Below, in pieces: positions 10,065-17,759 of a stretch of 48,447 bases of DNA. The notes beneath the pieces are model-generated. The model ran no database searches, was not told where the DNA came from, and saw only the letters and a program-made list of their open reading frames with translations. The position numbers and the translations under genes are program-made. The stretch is from NCBI RefSeq assembly GCF_002068095.1, contig NZ_LWIG01000004.1:1-48447 (forward strand), in the 5' to 3' direction. The stretch comes from Bradyrhizobium sacchari (GTDB lineage Bacteria > Pseudomonadota > Alphaproteobacteria > Rhizobiales > Xanthobacteraceae). Position 1 is the first letter of the stretch. Each line of letters starts with the position of its first letter.

Positions 10065-10169
10065 CGTCATTCCGGGGCGCGAGGAAGTCGCGAGCCCGGA
10101 ATCCATTCATCCACTAACCTTGCCGTCCGATGTATTCCGGGCTCGCGCGGCGCGCGCCCCGGAATGACG
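10065..10169. repeat. Dispersed palindromic repeat, family R2, copy 1
   Basis: The ends are perfect 17-bp inverted repeats: CGTCATTCCGGGGCGCG at 10065-10081 and its complement at 10153-10169, with inner GAGCCCGGAAT...ATTCCGGGCTC arms. It differs from R1 in sequence but has the same style. It lies between the AhpD-like gene and Anbu, where a stable hairpin could cut or dampen readthrough into Anbu. Confidence 0.88.
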
Positions 10170-10195
10170 GGACGGAACGGCTTGGCTTTCCCACC

Positions 10196-10603
10196 TCAAT
10201 CCGCGCTATCGACCAGAAACGCCGCATCGACGGGGACGCCGAGGGCCGTGACCAGCCGGTTGGTCTCCGCGGCCATGCCGACGATGGCGAGCAACTCGCC
10301 ATATTCGGCCGCGGTCATGCCCTTGGCCCGGGCGCTCGCAGTGTGCGAATGGATGCAATAGCTGCAGCCATGCGCGACCGATACCGCGACATAGAGCATT
10401 TCCTTGACCTTGGGATCGAGCGCGCCCGGCGCCATCACCTCCTTGAGGCTGTCCCAGGTCCGCCGCAGCGTCTTGGGATCATGCGCCAGCGCGCGCCAGA
10501 AATTGTTGATGAAATCGGACTGCCGCACCTTGCGGATGTCGTCGAAAACGGCGCGCACCTCGCTGGAGAGTTCGTCGTCCGAAAGCAGTTTTACAGTTGC
10601 CAT
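10196..10603 (-). CDS. AhpD-like carboxymuconolactone decarboxylase family protein
   Basis: A 135-residue cytoplasmic protein with the AhpD-type active site: Glu68, then Cys80-Ser-Tyr-Cys83 and His87 (HGCSYCIHSHTASARAKGMT). In this family the CxxC pair and His act in peroxide or disulfide chemistry, or the fold serves as a lactone decarboxylase; the intact CxxC favours a redox role. The ATG at 10603 is preceded by a GAGG on the minus strand. It lies 53 bp downstream of the acyl-CoA-dehydrogenase-like gene and probably shares its transcript. An R2 repeat follows. Confidence 0.9.
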   Translation of the reverse strand: MATVKLLSDDELSSEVRAVFDDIRKVRQSDFINNFWRALAHDPKTLRRTWDSLKEVMAPGALDPKVKEMLYVAVSVAHGCSYCIHSHTASARAKGMTAAEYGELLAIVGMAAETNRLVTALGVPVDAAFLVDSAD

Positions 10604-10656
10604 GAGGGCCTCGCGGGATCGGGTCTGATCCCGCGAGTTTAGCACGGCTGATGCGC

Positions 10657-11853
10657 TCAGGCGGCATCCTCGGCCGAGCGGCGCAAGGCGAGCTTGCCGA
10701 CGTCGACATACTGCCGCTGCTGCGCATGGGCGTGCTGGGCTGCGACGTGAATGTCGCGCAGGCGCCGCTGCAGCGGCGATGTGTCGTAGACCGCGCTGCT
10801 TCCGGCCAGCGCGAAACAGGCATCCGCGATGCCGACGCAGGTCGTGGCGAGCCAGGTCGCCGATCGAGCCCCTTCGATCACGAGGTCTTCGTTGTTCAGC
10901 GTGCCGGACTGCGCGTGGCGCCAATGGCCGGCAACCTGGACCTCGTGAAAGCCCTGCGCGGCGCCGAGGTCGGCGGAGATCCGGCCGAGTTCGTACTGGA
11001 AAGTCTCGGACTCCCGCATCGGGACCGCCGCATATAATTGCTGCCGCCCTGTATGCGCCAGCGCGAGCAGGTCATCGACCATGCCCTCGGCGAGGCCCAC
11101 CGAGAACGCGCCGTGAAGCAACGGCAGCCATTGCCGTAGTGCTTGATAAAGCGGACCCGACTGACGCGGGGCGGCCTCGAGATCGAAGAAATTGGCCTCG
11201 GGAACCAGCGTCTCCCGTAGCGTGACGTGATGGCTGCCGGTGCCCTTGAGCCCCGCCGCGTGCCAGGTGTCCTCGACGTCCCAGTCGCGCGCCGGCAGCG
11301 CAACGACGCGAAGCAGCGGCTTGCCCTGTGGGCCGGGGATCGGTTTGCCGTTTTCGGTGACGATGCAGAACCCGCCGATCCAGTCGGCATGCGTGCAACC
11401 GCTGGCGAACGGCCAACGGCCCTTGACCCGATAGCCGCCCGACACGCGTTCTGCCGTTCCACCCGGCTGGGATGAGCCGCAGATCGCAGTATCAGGTCCG
11501 TCCTGATAGATGCGCTTGTACAGTTCCGCGGGTGAGGCTGCGACGAAGAGGCTGCTGGCTCCGGCGACAACCGCGATCCAGCCGATCGAGCCGTCGAGAC
11601 GGGCGAGCGCCTTGATGACCTCCAGTCCGGCGGGAAAATCGAGCTCCAGTCCGCCTTCGCTCCGCGGGACGAACATGCGAAAGATCCCGATCGATCGCAG
11701 CCGTTCCACGAGGTCGGGCGGGATGCGGCGTGCAGCTTCGATCTCTGCGGTGCGTGCCGTGATCTCGGGTGCCAATTCCCGGATGCCCACAAGCATGGCT
11801 TTGTGGGGATCGCGCAGTGCGAAGTGGTCGCTGAGTCTTTCTTGAAGCCGCAT
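10657..11853 (-). CDS. Acyl-CoA dehydrogenase-like flavoprotein (possible flavin-dependent monooxygenase)
   Basis: A 398-residue protein of the acyl-CoA dehydrogenase fold. It has an N-terminal helical domain (RRIPPDLVERLRSIGIFRMF), a middle beta domain (SGGYRVKGRWPFASGCTHAD) and a C-terminal helical domain ending in RRLRDIHVAAQHAHAQQRQY. The SGCTHADW segment and the His-rich C-terminal DIHVAAQHA look like the HsaA/HpaB-type monooxygenase branch rather than true acyl-CoA dehydrogenases, which use a catalytic Glu. It would bind reduced flavin from a partner reductase; none is in the window. ATG 11853 is preferred over TTG 11862. It lies between the transglutaminase-like gene and the AhpD-like gene. 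The pair may be a separate oxidative unit placed inside the Anbu region. Confidence 0.82.
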   Translation of the reverse strand: MRLQERLSDHFALRDPHKAMLVGIRELAPEITARTAEIEAARRIPPDLVERLRSIGIFRMFVPRSEGGLELDFPAGLEVIKALARLDGSIGWIAVVAGASSLFVAASPAELYKRIYQDGPDTAICGSSQPGGTAERVSGGYRVKGRWPFASGCTHADWIGGFCIVTENGKPIPGPQGKPLLRVVALPARDWDVEDTWHAAGLKGTGSHHVTLRETLVPEANFFDLEAAPRQSGPLYQALRQWLPLLHGAFSVGLAEGMVDDLLALAHTGRQQLYAAVPMRESETFQYELGRISADLGAAQGFHEVQVAGHWRHAQSGTLNNEDLVIEGARSATWLATTCVGIADACFALAGSSAVYDTSPLQRRLRDIHVAAQHAHAQQRQYVDVGKLALRRSAEDAA

Positions 11854-11956
11854 CTGTCTCAACCTCTGTTGCGGGAACGGATCGCAACGGAGGTTGAACA
11901 GACAATGCTACGGCGCGGCTTCAACGCGGCGGTCGTCGGTTACGGCTGTAACGCTG

Positions 11957-12805
11957 CTAGCTCTGGCGCTGGGACTGCGATTGCGATTGGCCGCCGCGGC
12001 CGGCCTGTTCGACCTTGACCGCGACTGTCAGCGTCTCCGCGCCGCCGCCATAGCGGGTGCCGCGCACGGGGGCCGCCCCGAGATAATCGAGGCCGATGGC
12101 GACGCGGACATGGGCATCGGTGGTGCAGATGCAGTTGGCGGGATCGAAGCCGACCCAGCCGAGGTCGGGGACATAGGCCTCCGCCCAGGCATGGCCGGCA
12201 TCCTGATGCACCGTGCCGTCGGAGCGCAAGAAGTGGCCGGAGACGAAGCGTGCCGGCACGCCGCCGGTGCGGGCGCAGGCGATGAAGATGTGCGCGTAGT
12301 CCTGGCAGACGCCGCGCTTGAGCGCGAACGCCTCCGCCGCCGAGGTGCCGCTGTTGGTCGGGTCCTCGTCGAAGGTCATGTGGTCGCTGATCTCGCTCAT
12401 CAGCGTGTGCAGGAAGCCGAGCGTGTCGCTCTCGGCCTCGCTGCGCAGCTGCCGTGCGACCGCCGCCATCGCCGGATTCACCGAGGTGAGGTCGGTGGCG
12501 CGCAAGAACATGCCGGCCGGAAAGCGCTCGTCGGCGCCGCGCAGCACGCCGCCGGTGTCGTGGGTCTCGATCAGCCCTTCGGCGGTGATCCTGATGTCGC
12601 CGACGGGCCCGCAGGACAGCACATGGGTGACGTTGCCGAAGGCGTCCTCATGGGTGTCGAGTCTGGTGTCCGTGGAGACGTCGATCTGCCACTCCGCCAC
12701 ATATTGTCCGTCATGGCTGCACGGCGTCATGCGCAGGATCTGGATCACGCTGGTGGCCGGCGGCTCGTAGCGATAGGTCGTGGTGTGCTGGATTCGCAGG
12801 CGCAT
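11957..12805 (-). CDS. Transglutaminase-like cysteine protease (Anbu-cluster type)
   Basis: A 282-residue protein. The N-terminal ~80 residues form the beta-rich transglutaminase N domain (MRLRIQHTTTYRY). The catalytic core has Cys167 (RGVCQDYAH), His205 (DAGHAWAEAY) and Asp221 (VGFDPANC), a complete triad. Such proteins hydrolyse or form amide bonds, and in this gene neighbourhood they are predicted peptidases for the ATP-grasp product. The last 12 residues are Gln/Ser rich (GGQSQSQSQRQS), a low-complexity tail. The start at 12805 matches the conserved N-terminus; the longer form from 12853 runs into a palindromic repeat. It lies 110 bp downstream of the alpha-E gene, with that R2 repeat between. 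Confidence 0.92.
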   Translation of the reverse strand: MRLRIQHTTTYRYEPPATSVIQILRMTPCSHDGQYVAEWQIDVSTDTRLDTHEDAFGNVTHVLSCGPVGDIRITAEGLIETHDTGGVLRGADERFPAGMFLRATDLTSVNPAMAAVARQLRSEAESDTLGFLHTLMSEISDHMTFDEDPTNSGTSAAEAFALKRGVCQDYAHIFIACARTGGVPARFVSGHFLRSDGTVHQDAGHAWAEAYVPDLGWVGFDPANCICTTDAHVRVAIGLDYLGAAPVRGTRYGGGAETLTVAVKVEQAGRGGQSQSQSQRQS

Positions 12806-12826
12806 GGTGGACCATTGTTCTGGCGT

Positions 12827-12908
12827 CGTCACTCCGGAGCGATGCGCCAGCATCGAACCCGGAATCTCGAGATTCCGGTCTGATCCTTCGGACCATCCCG
12901 GAATGACG
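12827..12908. repeat. Degenerate palindromic repeat, family R2, copy 2
   Basis: The outer arms CGTCACTCCGG and ATCCCGGAATGACG, the inner GGAATCTCGAGATTCC palindrome and a GGTCTGATCCTTCGGACC hairpin are recognisable. The arms carry several mismatches compared with the 10065 copy. It separates the alpha-E gene from the transglutaminase-like gene. Confidence 0.75.
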
Positions 12909-12915
12909 GCGTCTA

Positions 12916-13860
12916 TCAGATCAAATACTGCTTCGTGATGATTTCGCCCAGCCTGGAATTGTCCGCAATGAATTCCTGAATGAATTCATGCACGCCATGC
13001 TGGAAAATGTCGTTCATATTGCTGTGTTCCAGCCGGTTGCGGATGCCGCGGGCGTGGCGCTGGGCCGGACCCTGGCGGCCATAGGCAACGCCGATCTGGT
13101 CGAGGTTGCGCACGAGATTGCCATAGCAGCTGGCGAGCGAGCGCGGCAGCGTGTCGTTGAGGATCAACAGATCCGCGATCAGCCACGGCTTCAGCGTCTC
13201 GCGATAGACCCAGTGATAGGCCGTCAGTGCTGAGACCGAGCGCAGGATCGAGCTCCACTGGTAGAAGTCGAGCGGCCCGCCGACATGCTCTTCCTCAGGC
13301 AAGAGCACATGGTACTTCACGTCGAGGATGCGGGCGGTATTGTCGGCGCGCTCGAGATGCACGCCCATGCGCGAGAACCAGTAGGCGTCGTTCCGCAGCA
13401 TGGTCCGGTAGGCCGAGCCGTCGAAGCGCAGCGAGGTCTCCTGCACGAAGCGCAGGAATTTGGCGAGGTCCTCGCGCGTCGAGGTGCCCTTGCTCCAGAC
13501 CGCCTGCAGCTCGATCCAGGCCGAGTTGATGGTGTCCCACATCTCGCTGGTGAGCGCGGTGCGCACCGAGCGCGAGTTCAGCCGCGCCGCCTCGATGCAG
13601 TTCCGGATCGAGGACGGGTTGTTCGGCGAGAACGAGAGGTACTCCACGACGTTGTGCTCGTTGGCTTCCTCATAGGTCTGATAGAAGCTCGCGGCGACGC
13701 CGGCCGTGAGCAGCGCCGAGTCCCATTCGTTGGTCTTGCCGATATAGGCGGCGGGAAGCGCGGTGACGCGCAGCGTCGCATCGATGGTGCGCGCGAGATA
13801 TTCGGCCCGTTCGACATAGCGGGCGAGCCAGTAGAGGTTTTCGGCGGTACGCGACAGCAT
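12916..13860 (-). CDS. Alpha-E domain protein (DUF403)
   Basis: A 314-residue, mostly helical cytoplasmic protein with the signature N-terminus MLSRTAENLYWLARYVERAE and later LERADNTARILDVKYHVLLP. Its length is typical of the family. No enzymatic activity is established; the family is almost always next to or fused with circularly permuted ATP-grasp proteins and is thought to be their partner. Here the ATP-grasp stop is only 4 bp upstream, so the two are cotranscribed and probably translationally coupled. Confidence 0.95.
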   Translation of the reverse strand: MLSRTAENLYWLARYVERAEYLARTIDATLRVTALPAAYIGKTNEWDSALLTAGVAASFYQTYEEANEHNVVEYLSFSPNNPSSIRNCIEAARLNSRSVRTALTSEMWDTINSAWIELQAVWSKGTSTREDLAKFLRFVQETSLRFDGSAYRTMLRNDAYWFSRMGVHLERADNTARILDVKYHVLLPEEEHVGGPLDFYQWSSILRSVSALTAYHWVYRETLKPWLIADLLILNDTLPRSLASCYGNLVRNLDQIGVAYGRQGPAQRHARGIRNRLEHSNMNDIFQHGVHEFIQEFIADNSRLGEIITKQYLI

Positions 13861-13864
13861 CTCT

Positions 13865-15283
13865 CTACTCGTCCAGAATCCAGGTGTCTTTGGTGCCGCC
13901 GCCCTGGCTCGAATTCACCACCAGGGAGCCTTCCTTCAGTGCGACGCGGGTGAGGCCGCCCGGCACGATCGTGGTGCTCTTGCTGCCGGTGAGCACGAAG
14001 GGGCGAAGGTCGACGTGGCGCGGGGCAAGGCCCGACGCCGTGCAGGTCGGGCAGGTCGAGAGCGCCAGCGTCGGCTGGGCGATAAAACCTTCCGGCTCGC
14101 GCTTGAGCTTCTCGCGGAAGGCCTCGATGGTCGCCTTGGTCGCGGCCGGGCCGATCAGCATGCCGTAGCCGCCGGAGCCGTGCACCTCCTTGACGACGAG
14201 CTCGCCGAGATTGTCCAGCACATAGGCGAGGTCCTTCGGCTCGCGGCAGCGCCAGGTCGGCACGTTCTTCAGGATCGGCTCCTCGCTGAGATAGAACTTC
14301 ACGATGTCCGGCATGTAGGAGTAGATCGCCTTGTCGTCGGCGATGCCGGTGCCGACGGCATTGGCGAGCGTGATGTTGCCGGCCGCATAGGCCGACATCA
14401 GCCCGGGCACGCCGAGCACGGAGTCGGGGCGGAAGGTGAGGGGATCGAGGAAATCGTCGTCGACGCGGCGGTAGATCACATCGACCCGCTTCACACCCTC
14501 GGTCGTCCGCATGAACACTTCATTGTTCTTGACGATGAGGTCGCGGCCCTCGACCAGCTCGATGCCGAGCTTGTCGGCCAAGAACGAGTGCTCGTAATAG
14601 GCGGAGTTGTAGACGCCCGGCGTCAGCAGGGCGACCGTCGGCTCGCCGGATGCGCTTTGCGGCGCGACCGAGCGCAAGGCCGCGAGCAGCTCGTCCGGAT
14701 AGCGCTCGACCGGCGCCACCCTGTGGCGGGCGAACAGGTCCGGAAACAGCCGCATCATGATCTCGCGGTTCTCCAGCATGTAGGACACGCCGGAGGGCGT
14801 GCGCGCATTGTCCTCCAGCACAATGAAGTCCTCGGCGTCGACCCGGACGATGTCGATGCCGGCGATGTGCACGTAGACGTCGTGCGGCACCTGCTGACCG
14901 TTCATCTCGGGGCGGAAGACCGGATTCTGGAAGATCAGATCGTCGGGGACAACCTCGGCGCGGAGGATGTCGCGACCATGATAGATGTCGCGCAGGAACA
15001 TGTTCAGCGCCTTCACGCGCTGCTTCAGGCCCTTCTCCAGCAGCGCCCATTCCTTGGCGGACATGATCCTCGGGATCACGTCGAACGGGATCAGGCGTTC
15101 GGTGGATTCGGAGTCGCCGTAGACCGCGAAGGTAATGCCGATCCGGCGAAACAGGAGCTCGGCTTCCTGGCGGCGATATTCGAGCGCCTCCGGAGGCGTC
15201 TCCTTGAGCCAGCGCGCCAGCTCCTGGTAGGCGGGGCGAAGGTCCCCGCCGGGAATATTCATTTCATCAAACGCGACTGCCAT
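13865..15283 (-). CDS. Circularly permuted ATP-grasp type 2 protein (DUF404/DUF407)
   Basis: A 472-residue cytoplasmic enzyme starting MAVAFDEMNIPGGDLRPAYQ. Visible conserved blocks are PFDVIPRIMSAKEW, VLEDNARTPSGVSYMLENRE, DVIYRRVDDDFLDPL, ANAVGTGIADDKAIYSYMPD, VVKEVHGSGGYGMLIGP and the C-terminal VNSSQGGGTKDTWIL. The ATP-grasp fold joins a carboxylate to an amine using ATP; this group is predicted to be an amidoligase making a small peptide or peptide tag, but the product is unknown. ATG 15283 is the family start. It heads the minus-strand run alpha-E, transglutaminase, flavoprotein, AhpD, Anbu, SDR, and is divergent from the CinA-type gene across 222 bp, where the operon promoter should lie. 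Confidence 0.94.
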   Translation of the reverse strand: MAVAFDEMNIPGGDLRPAYQELARWLKETPPEALEYRRQEAELLFRRIGITFAVYGDSESTERLIPFDVIPRIMSAKEWALLEKGLKQRVKALNMFLRDIYHGRDILRAEVVPDDLIFQNPVFRPEMNGQQVPHDVYVHIAGIDIVRVDAEDFIVLEDNARTPSGVSYMLENREIMMRLFPDLFARHRVAPVERYPDELLAALRSVAPQSASGEPTVALLTPGVYNSAYYEHSFLADKLGIELVEGRDLIVKNNEVFMRTTEGVKRVDVIYRRVDDDFLDPLTFRPDSVLGVPGLMSAYAAGNITLANAVGTGIADDKAIYSYMPDIVKFYLSEEPILKNVPTWRCREPKDLAYVLDNLGELVVKEVHGSGGYGMLIGPAATKATIEAFREKLKREPEGFIAQPTLALSTCPTCTASGLAPRHVDLRPFVLTGSKSTTIVPGGLTRVALKEGSLVVNSSQGGGTKDTWILDE

Positions 15284-15505
15284 AGATCCCGACTTGTCTC
15301 CCTGGCCATGCGGCAAGAGTGCATGACTTTCATGTGGTAGCAAGGGCCGGGCCAGCGCGATAAGCATGGACTGGCAGGATTTAGCGGGGACGGACGGCGG
15401 CTTGCCTGAAAAAATGGCTGAGGACTGCTTATTTCGGCAGCAAAACCGCGTGACTTCAACGCGTTACCTCGGCAAAGTCGGTGCCACAGGTGAGGGACAG
15501 AGTTT

Positions 15506-16243
15506 ATGAGCGAGATCGTCACGGCGGGCATTCTGGTCATTGGGGACGAAATCCTGTCGGGCCGGACCAAGGACAAGAATATCGGCTTCATCGCCGAATA
15601 TCTGACCAATATCGGCATCGACCTGAAGGAAGTCCGTGTCGTCTCCGACGACGAGGCCGACATCATCGCCGCGTTGAATGCACTGCGGCATCGCTACACC
15701 TACGTCTTCACCACCGGCGGCATCGGGCCGACCCATGACGACATCACCGCCGACAGCGTCGCCAAGGCCTTCGGCGTCGGCATCGACCATCACCCGGAGG
15801 TGGTCGCCCGCTTCCGCGAGCGCTGGAGCGAGCAGGACCTCAACGAGGCCCGCCTGCGCATGGCCCGCATCCCCGATGGGGCCGAGCTGATCCAGAGCGC
15901 CACCATCCTCGCCCCCGGCTTCAAGATCGGCAATGTCATCGTGATGGCCGGCGTGCCCTCGATCATGCAGGCGATGATGGACATCGTCTCGCCCAAGCTG
16001 AAATCGGGCGTGCGCATGCTCTCCGAATCGGTTCGGGCCAATGCGCGGGAGGGTGACATCGGCAGCCCGCTGCGGGCGATCGCCGCCGCCCATCCCGACA
16101 CCATCATCGGCAGCTATCCCTTCATGGACGAGGAGCAGAAGCCAAACACCAACCTGGTGGTGCGATCGCGCGATGCCGACAAGCTCGCGGCGGCGATGGC
16201 CGCAGTGAAGGAAATGCTGGCGGGATTGAACATCACCCGCTAG
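15506..16243 (+). CDS. CinA/MoaB-like molybdopterin-binding domain protein (COG1058)
   Basis: A 245-residue protein with the N-terminal domain of competence/damage-inducible protein Cin[39 protein letters not shown] and [16 protein letters not shown]. The C-terminal PncC-type nicotinamide-nucleotide amidase domain is absent, which is common in alphaproteobacteria. The family includes pyrophosphatases acting on nucleotide substrates; the exact role is open. The ATG at 15506 follows GAGGGACAG. It precedes the xanthine phosphoribosyltransferase by 37 bp, so cotranscription is likely. Confidence 0.9.
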   Translation: MSEIVTAGILVIGDEILSGRTKDKNIGFIAEYLTNIGIDLKEVRVVSDDEADIIAALNALRHRYTYVFTTGGIGPTHDDITADSVAKAFGVGIDHHPEVVARFRERWSEQDLNEARLRMARIPDGAELIQSATILAPGFKIGNVIVMAGVPSIMQAMMDIVSPKLKSGVRMLSESVRANAREGDIGSPLRAIAAAHPDTIIGSYPFMDEEQKPNTNLVVRSRDADKLAAAMAAVKEMLAGLNITR

Positions 16244-16280
16244 CACCAAGTTGCCGGCGGACGAATGGCAGGAGACGACG

Positions 16281-16808
16281 ATGGCGGGTGAAGCACCGGA
16301 ACTGAGTGCGCAGGAGCGGGCGGGCAAGGCCTTTCCGGTCTCGTGGGACCAGTTCCACCGGGATTGCCGGGCGCTGACTTGGCGGCTCAACGAGGTCGGT
16401 CCGTTCCACGCGGTCATCGCGATCACCCGCGGCGGCCTGGTGCCGGCCGCGATCGTCGCGCGCGAGCTCGGCGTGCGCGTGATCGATACGGTCTGCATTG
16501 CGAGCTACGACCACAACAAGCAGGGCGAGCTGCAGGTGCTCAAGGGCATTTCCGAGGCGGCGATGAAGCTCGGCGGCGGCACCGGCAAGGGGCTTCTGAT
16601 CGTCGACGACCTCGTCGACACCGGCAAGACCGGCAGGATGGTGCGCGAGATGCTGCCCGACGCACATTTCGCTACCGTGTACGCCAAGCCGATGGGACGT
16701 CCGCTGGTCGACACCTTCATCACCGAGGTGTCGCAGGACACCTGGATCTTCTTCCCCTGGGACACCGCGCTGTCCTACCACCCGCCGCTGCGCGACGGGG
16801 CGGCGTGA
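16281..16808 (+). CDS. gpt: Xanthine-guanine phosphoribosyltransferase
   Basis: A 175-residue type I phosphoribosyltransferase. The PRPP loop is [20 protein letters not shown]. The [20 protein letters not shown] block and the C-terminal [13 protein letters not shown], which packs on the purine, are typical of Gpt. It converts xanthine or guanine plus PRPP to XMP or GMP (purine salvage). ATG 16281 follows GGAG at a good distance; the TTG at 16251 would add ten residues without support. It comes after the CinA-type gene and ends 5 bp before an R1 repeat. Confidence 0.93.
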   Translation: MAGEAPELSAQERAGKAFPVSWDQFHRDCRALTWRLNEVGPFHAVIAITRGGLVPAAIVARELGVRVIDTVCIASYDHNKQGELQVLKGISEAAMKLGGGTGKGLLIVDDLVDTGKTGRMVREMLPDAHFATVYAKPMGRPLVDTFITEVSQDTWIFFPWDTALSYHPPLRDGAA

Positions 16809-16813
16809 TCGCC

Positions 16814-16899
16814 GTCGTTGCGAGGAGCGAAGCGACGAAGCAATCCAGACTGTTTGCGCGGATGCATTTCTGGATTGCTTCGCTTCGCTCGCAATGACG
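16814..16899. repeat. Dispersed palindromic repeat, family R1, copy 3
   Basis: CGTCGTTGCGAGGAGC opens the unit and CGCTCGCAATGACG closes it, with the usual GAAGCAATCC/GGATTGCTTC arms. It sits between gpt and the next plus-strand gene; its right end is only 14 bp from that gene's ATG, so a folded hairpin would be close to the ribosome-binding site. Confidence 0.9.
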
Positions 16900-16912
16900 G
16901 GCGGAGGCGGCC

Positions 16913-17530
16913 ATGCCTCTGCAAAACCGCGTCACGCCGACCGGCGACGTCATCGCGACGCCGCATCGCGGGATGTTCACCGGCAACCGCGGCATCATCC
17001 ATGATCCCGCGACGAAGACGCTGCTGAAGAAGCGCTGGTCGACATCGGCGTGGATCACCTGCCTATGCGAATTCCGGGGATGGCGGCGGCCGGTGATGGC
17101 GCGTCGGAGCTGGACCGAGCTGTTCTTCCTCGACGAGGCCACCGCCTTTGCGGCCGGGCACCGGCCCTGCTTCTTTTGCCGCCGCGACGATGCCAAGCGC
17201 TTTCGCGCCGCGTGGGAGAAGGGCAATGGTGTGAGCGGCATCAGCGCGAAGGCAATGGATGTCGTTCTGCATCAGGAGCGGCTCGATCGTGGCAGGAAAC
17301 GGCTGCACGAATTGCCGATGCCGCTCGCGCAATTGCCTGATGGCGCAATGGTGCAGCAGGGTGACGAGAGCTTTCTGGTGACGCAGGGCAAGGCGTTGCG
17401 GTGGTCGTTCGCGGGCTACGCCCCGCATGCACCCGCCCTCGATCGTCCGATGTTGCTGACGCCGCCGTCCACGCTGCGTGCGATCATCGCCGGATATCAG
17501 CCGGTGCTGCATCCGACGGCGCGCAGCTAG
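16913..17530 (+). CDS. Conserved-looking hypothetical protein with RPCFFCRR motif
   Basis: A 205-residue protein I cannot assign. It contains TSAWITCLCEFRGWRR (Cys-x-Cys) and GHRPCFFCRRDDAKRF (CxxC), which could bind zinc or Fe-S; the second resembles the RPC..C motif of some zinc-binding nucleic-acid proteins. It is otherwise basic and soluble with no signal peptide. The ATG at 16913 has GGAGG just upstream, beside the end of a palindromic repeat. Its stop (17528-17530) overlaps the stop of the convergent small secreted protein in a shared CTAG. Codon use matches the neighbours, so it looks like a real gene. Confidence 0.8.
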   Translation: MPLQNRVTPTGDVIATPHRGMFTGNRGIIHDPATKTLLKKRWSTSAWITCLCEFRGWRRPVMARRSWTELFFLDEATAFAAGHRPCFFCRRDDAKRFRAAWEKGNGVSGISAKAMDVVLHQERLDRGRKRLHELPMPLAQLPDGAMVQQGDESFLVTQGKALRWSFAGYAPHAPALDRPMLLTPPSTLRAIIAGYQPVLHPTARS

Positions 17531-17754
17531 CGCAGCGACTTGCCTTCTTCATCGACGGTCATCCGGGCATCGCGCAGCGCCCATTCGCGGATCACCTGTC
17601 GGCAGCGGGTCAGCTCGGCTTCGCTCGCGGCATGCGCATCCGTCGATGCCCGTTCGACCATCGCCTTGCAATTGACGAGCACGGAGCGGTCCTCCGCGCG
17701 CGCCGAAGCCGCGGTCGCAACGACTGCCGCGGCGAGGATTGCCGGCCGGATCAT
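17527..17754 (-). CDS. Small secreted/periplasmic hypothetical protein
   Basis: A 75-residue protein with a clear signal peptide (MIRPAILAAAVVATAASARA, likely cleaved before EDRS) and a short mature part with two cysteines (VNCKAM and LTRCRQ), probably disulfide-linked in the periplasm. The function is unknown. It begins 5 bp after the stop of the methionine-synthase-like gene on the same strand, so it is likely cotranscribed with it. The longer open frame upstream is a shadow of that gene. Confidence 0.72.
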   Translation of the reverse strand: MIRPAILAAAVVATAASARAEDRSVLVNCKAMVERASTDAHAASEAELTRCRQVIREWALRDARMTVDEEGKSLR

Positions 17755-17759
17755 CGCCG

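Noticed and set aside
10065..10169. Insertion sequence with terminal inverted repeats
   Set aside because: Only 105 bp with no transposase and no visible target duplication; better described as a palindromic repeat.
14015..15340. 441-codon plus-strand open frame
   Set aside because: Antisense shadow of the ATP-grasp gene.
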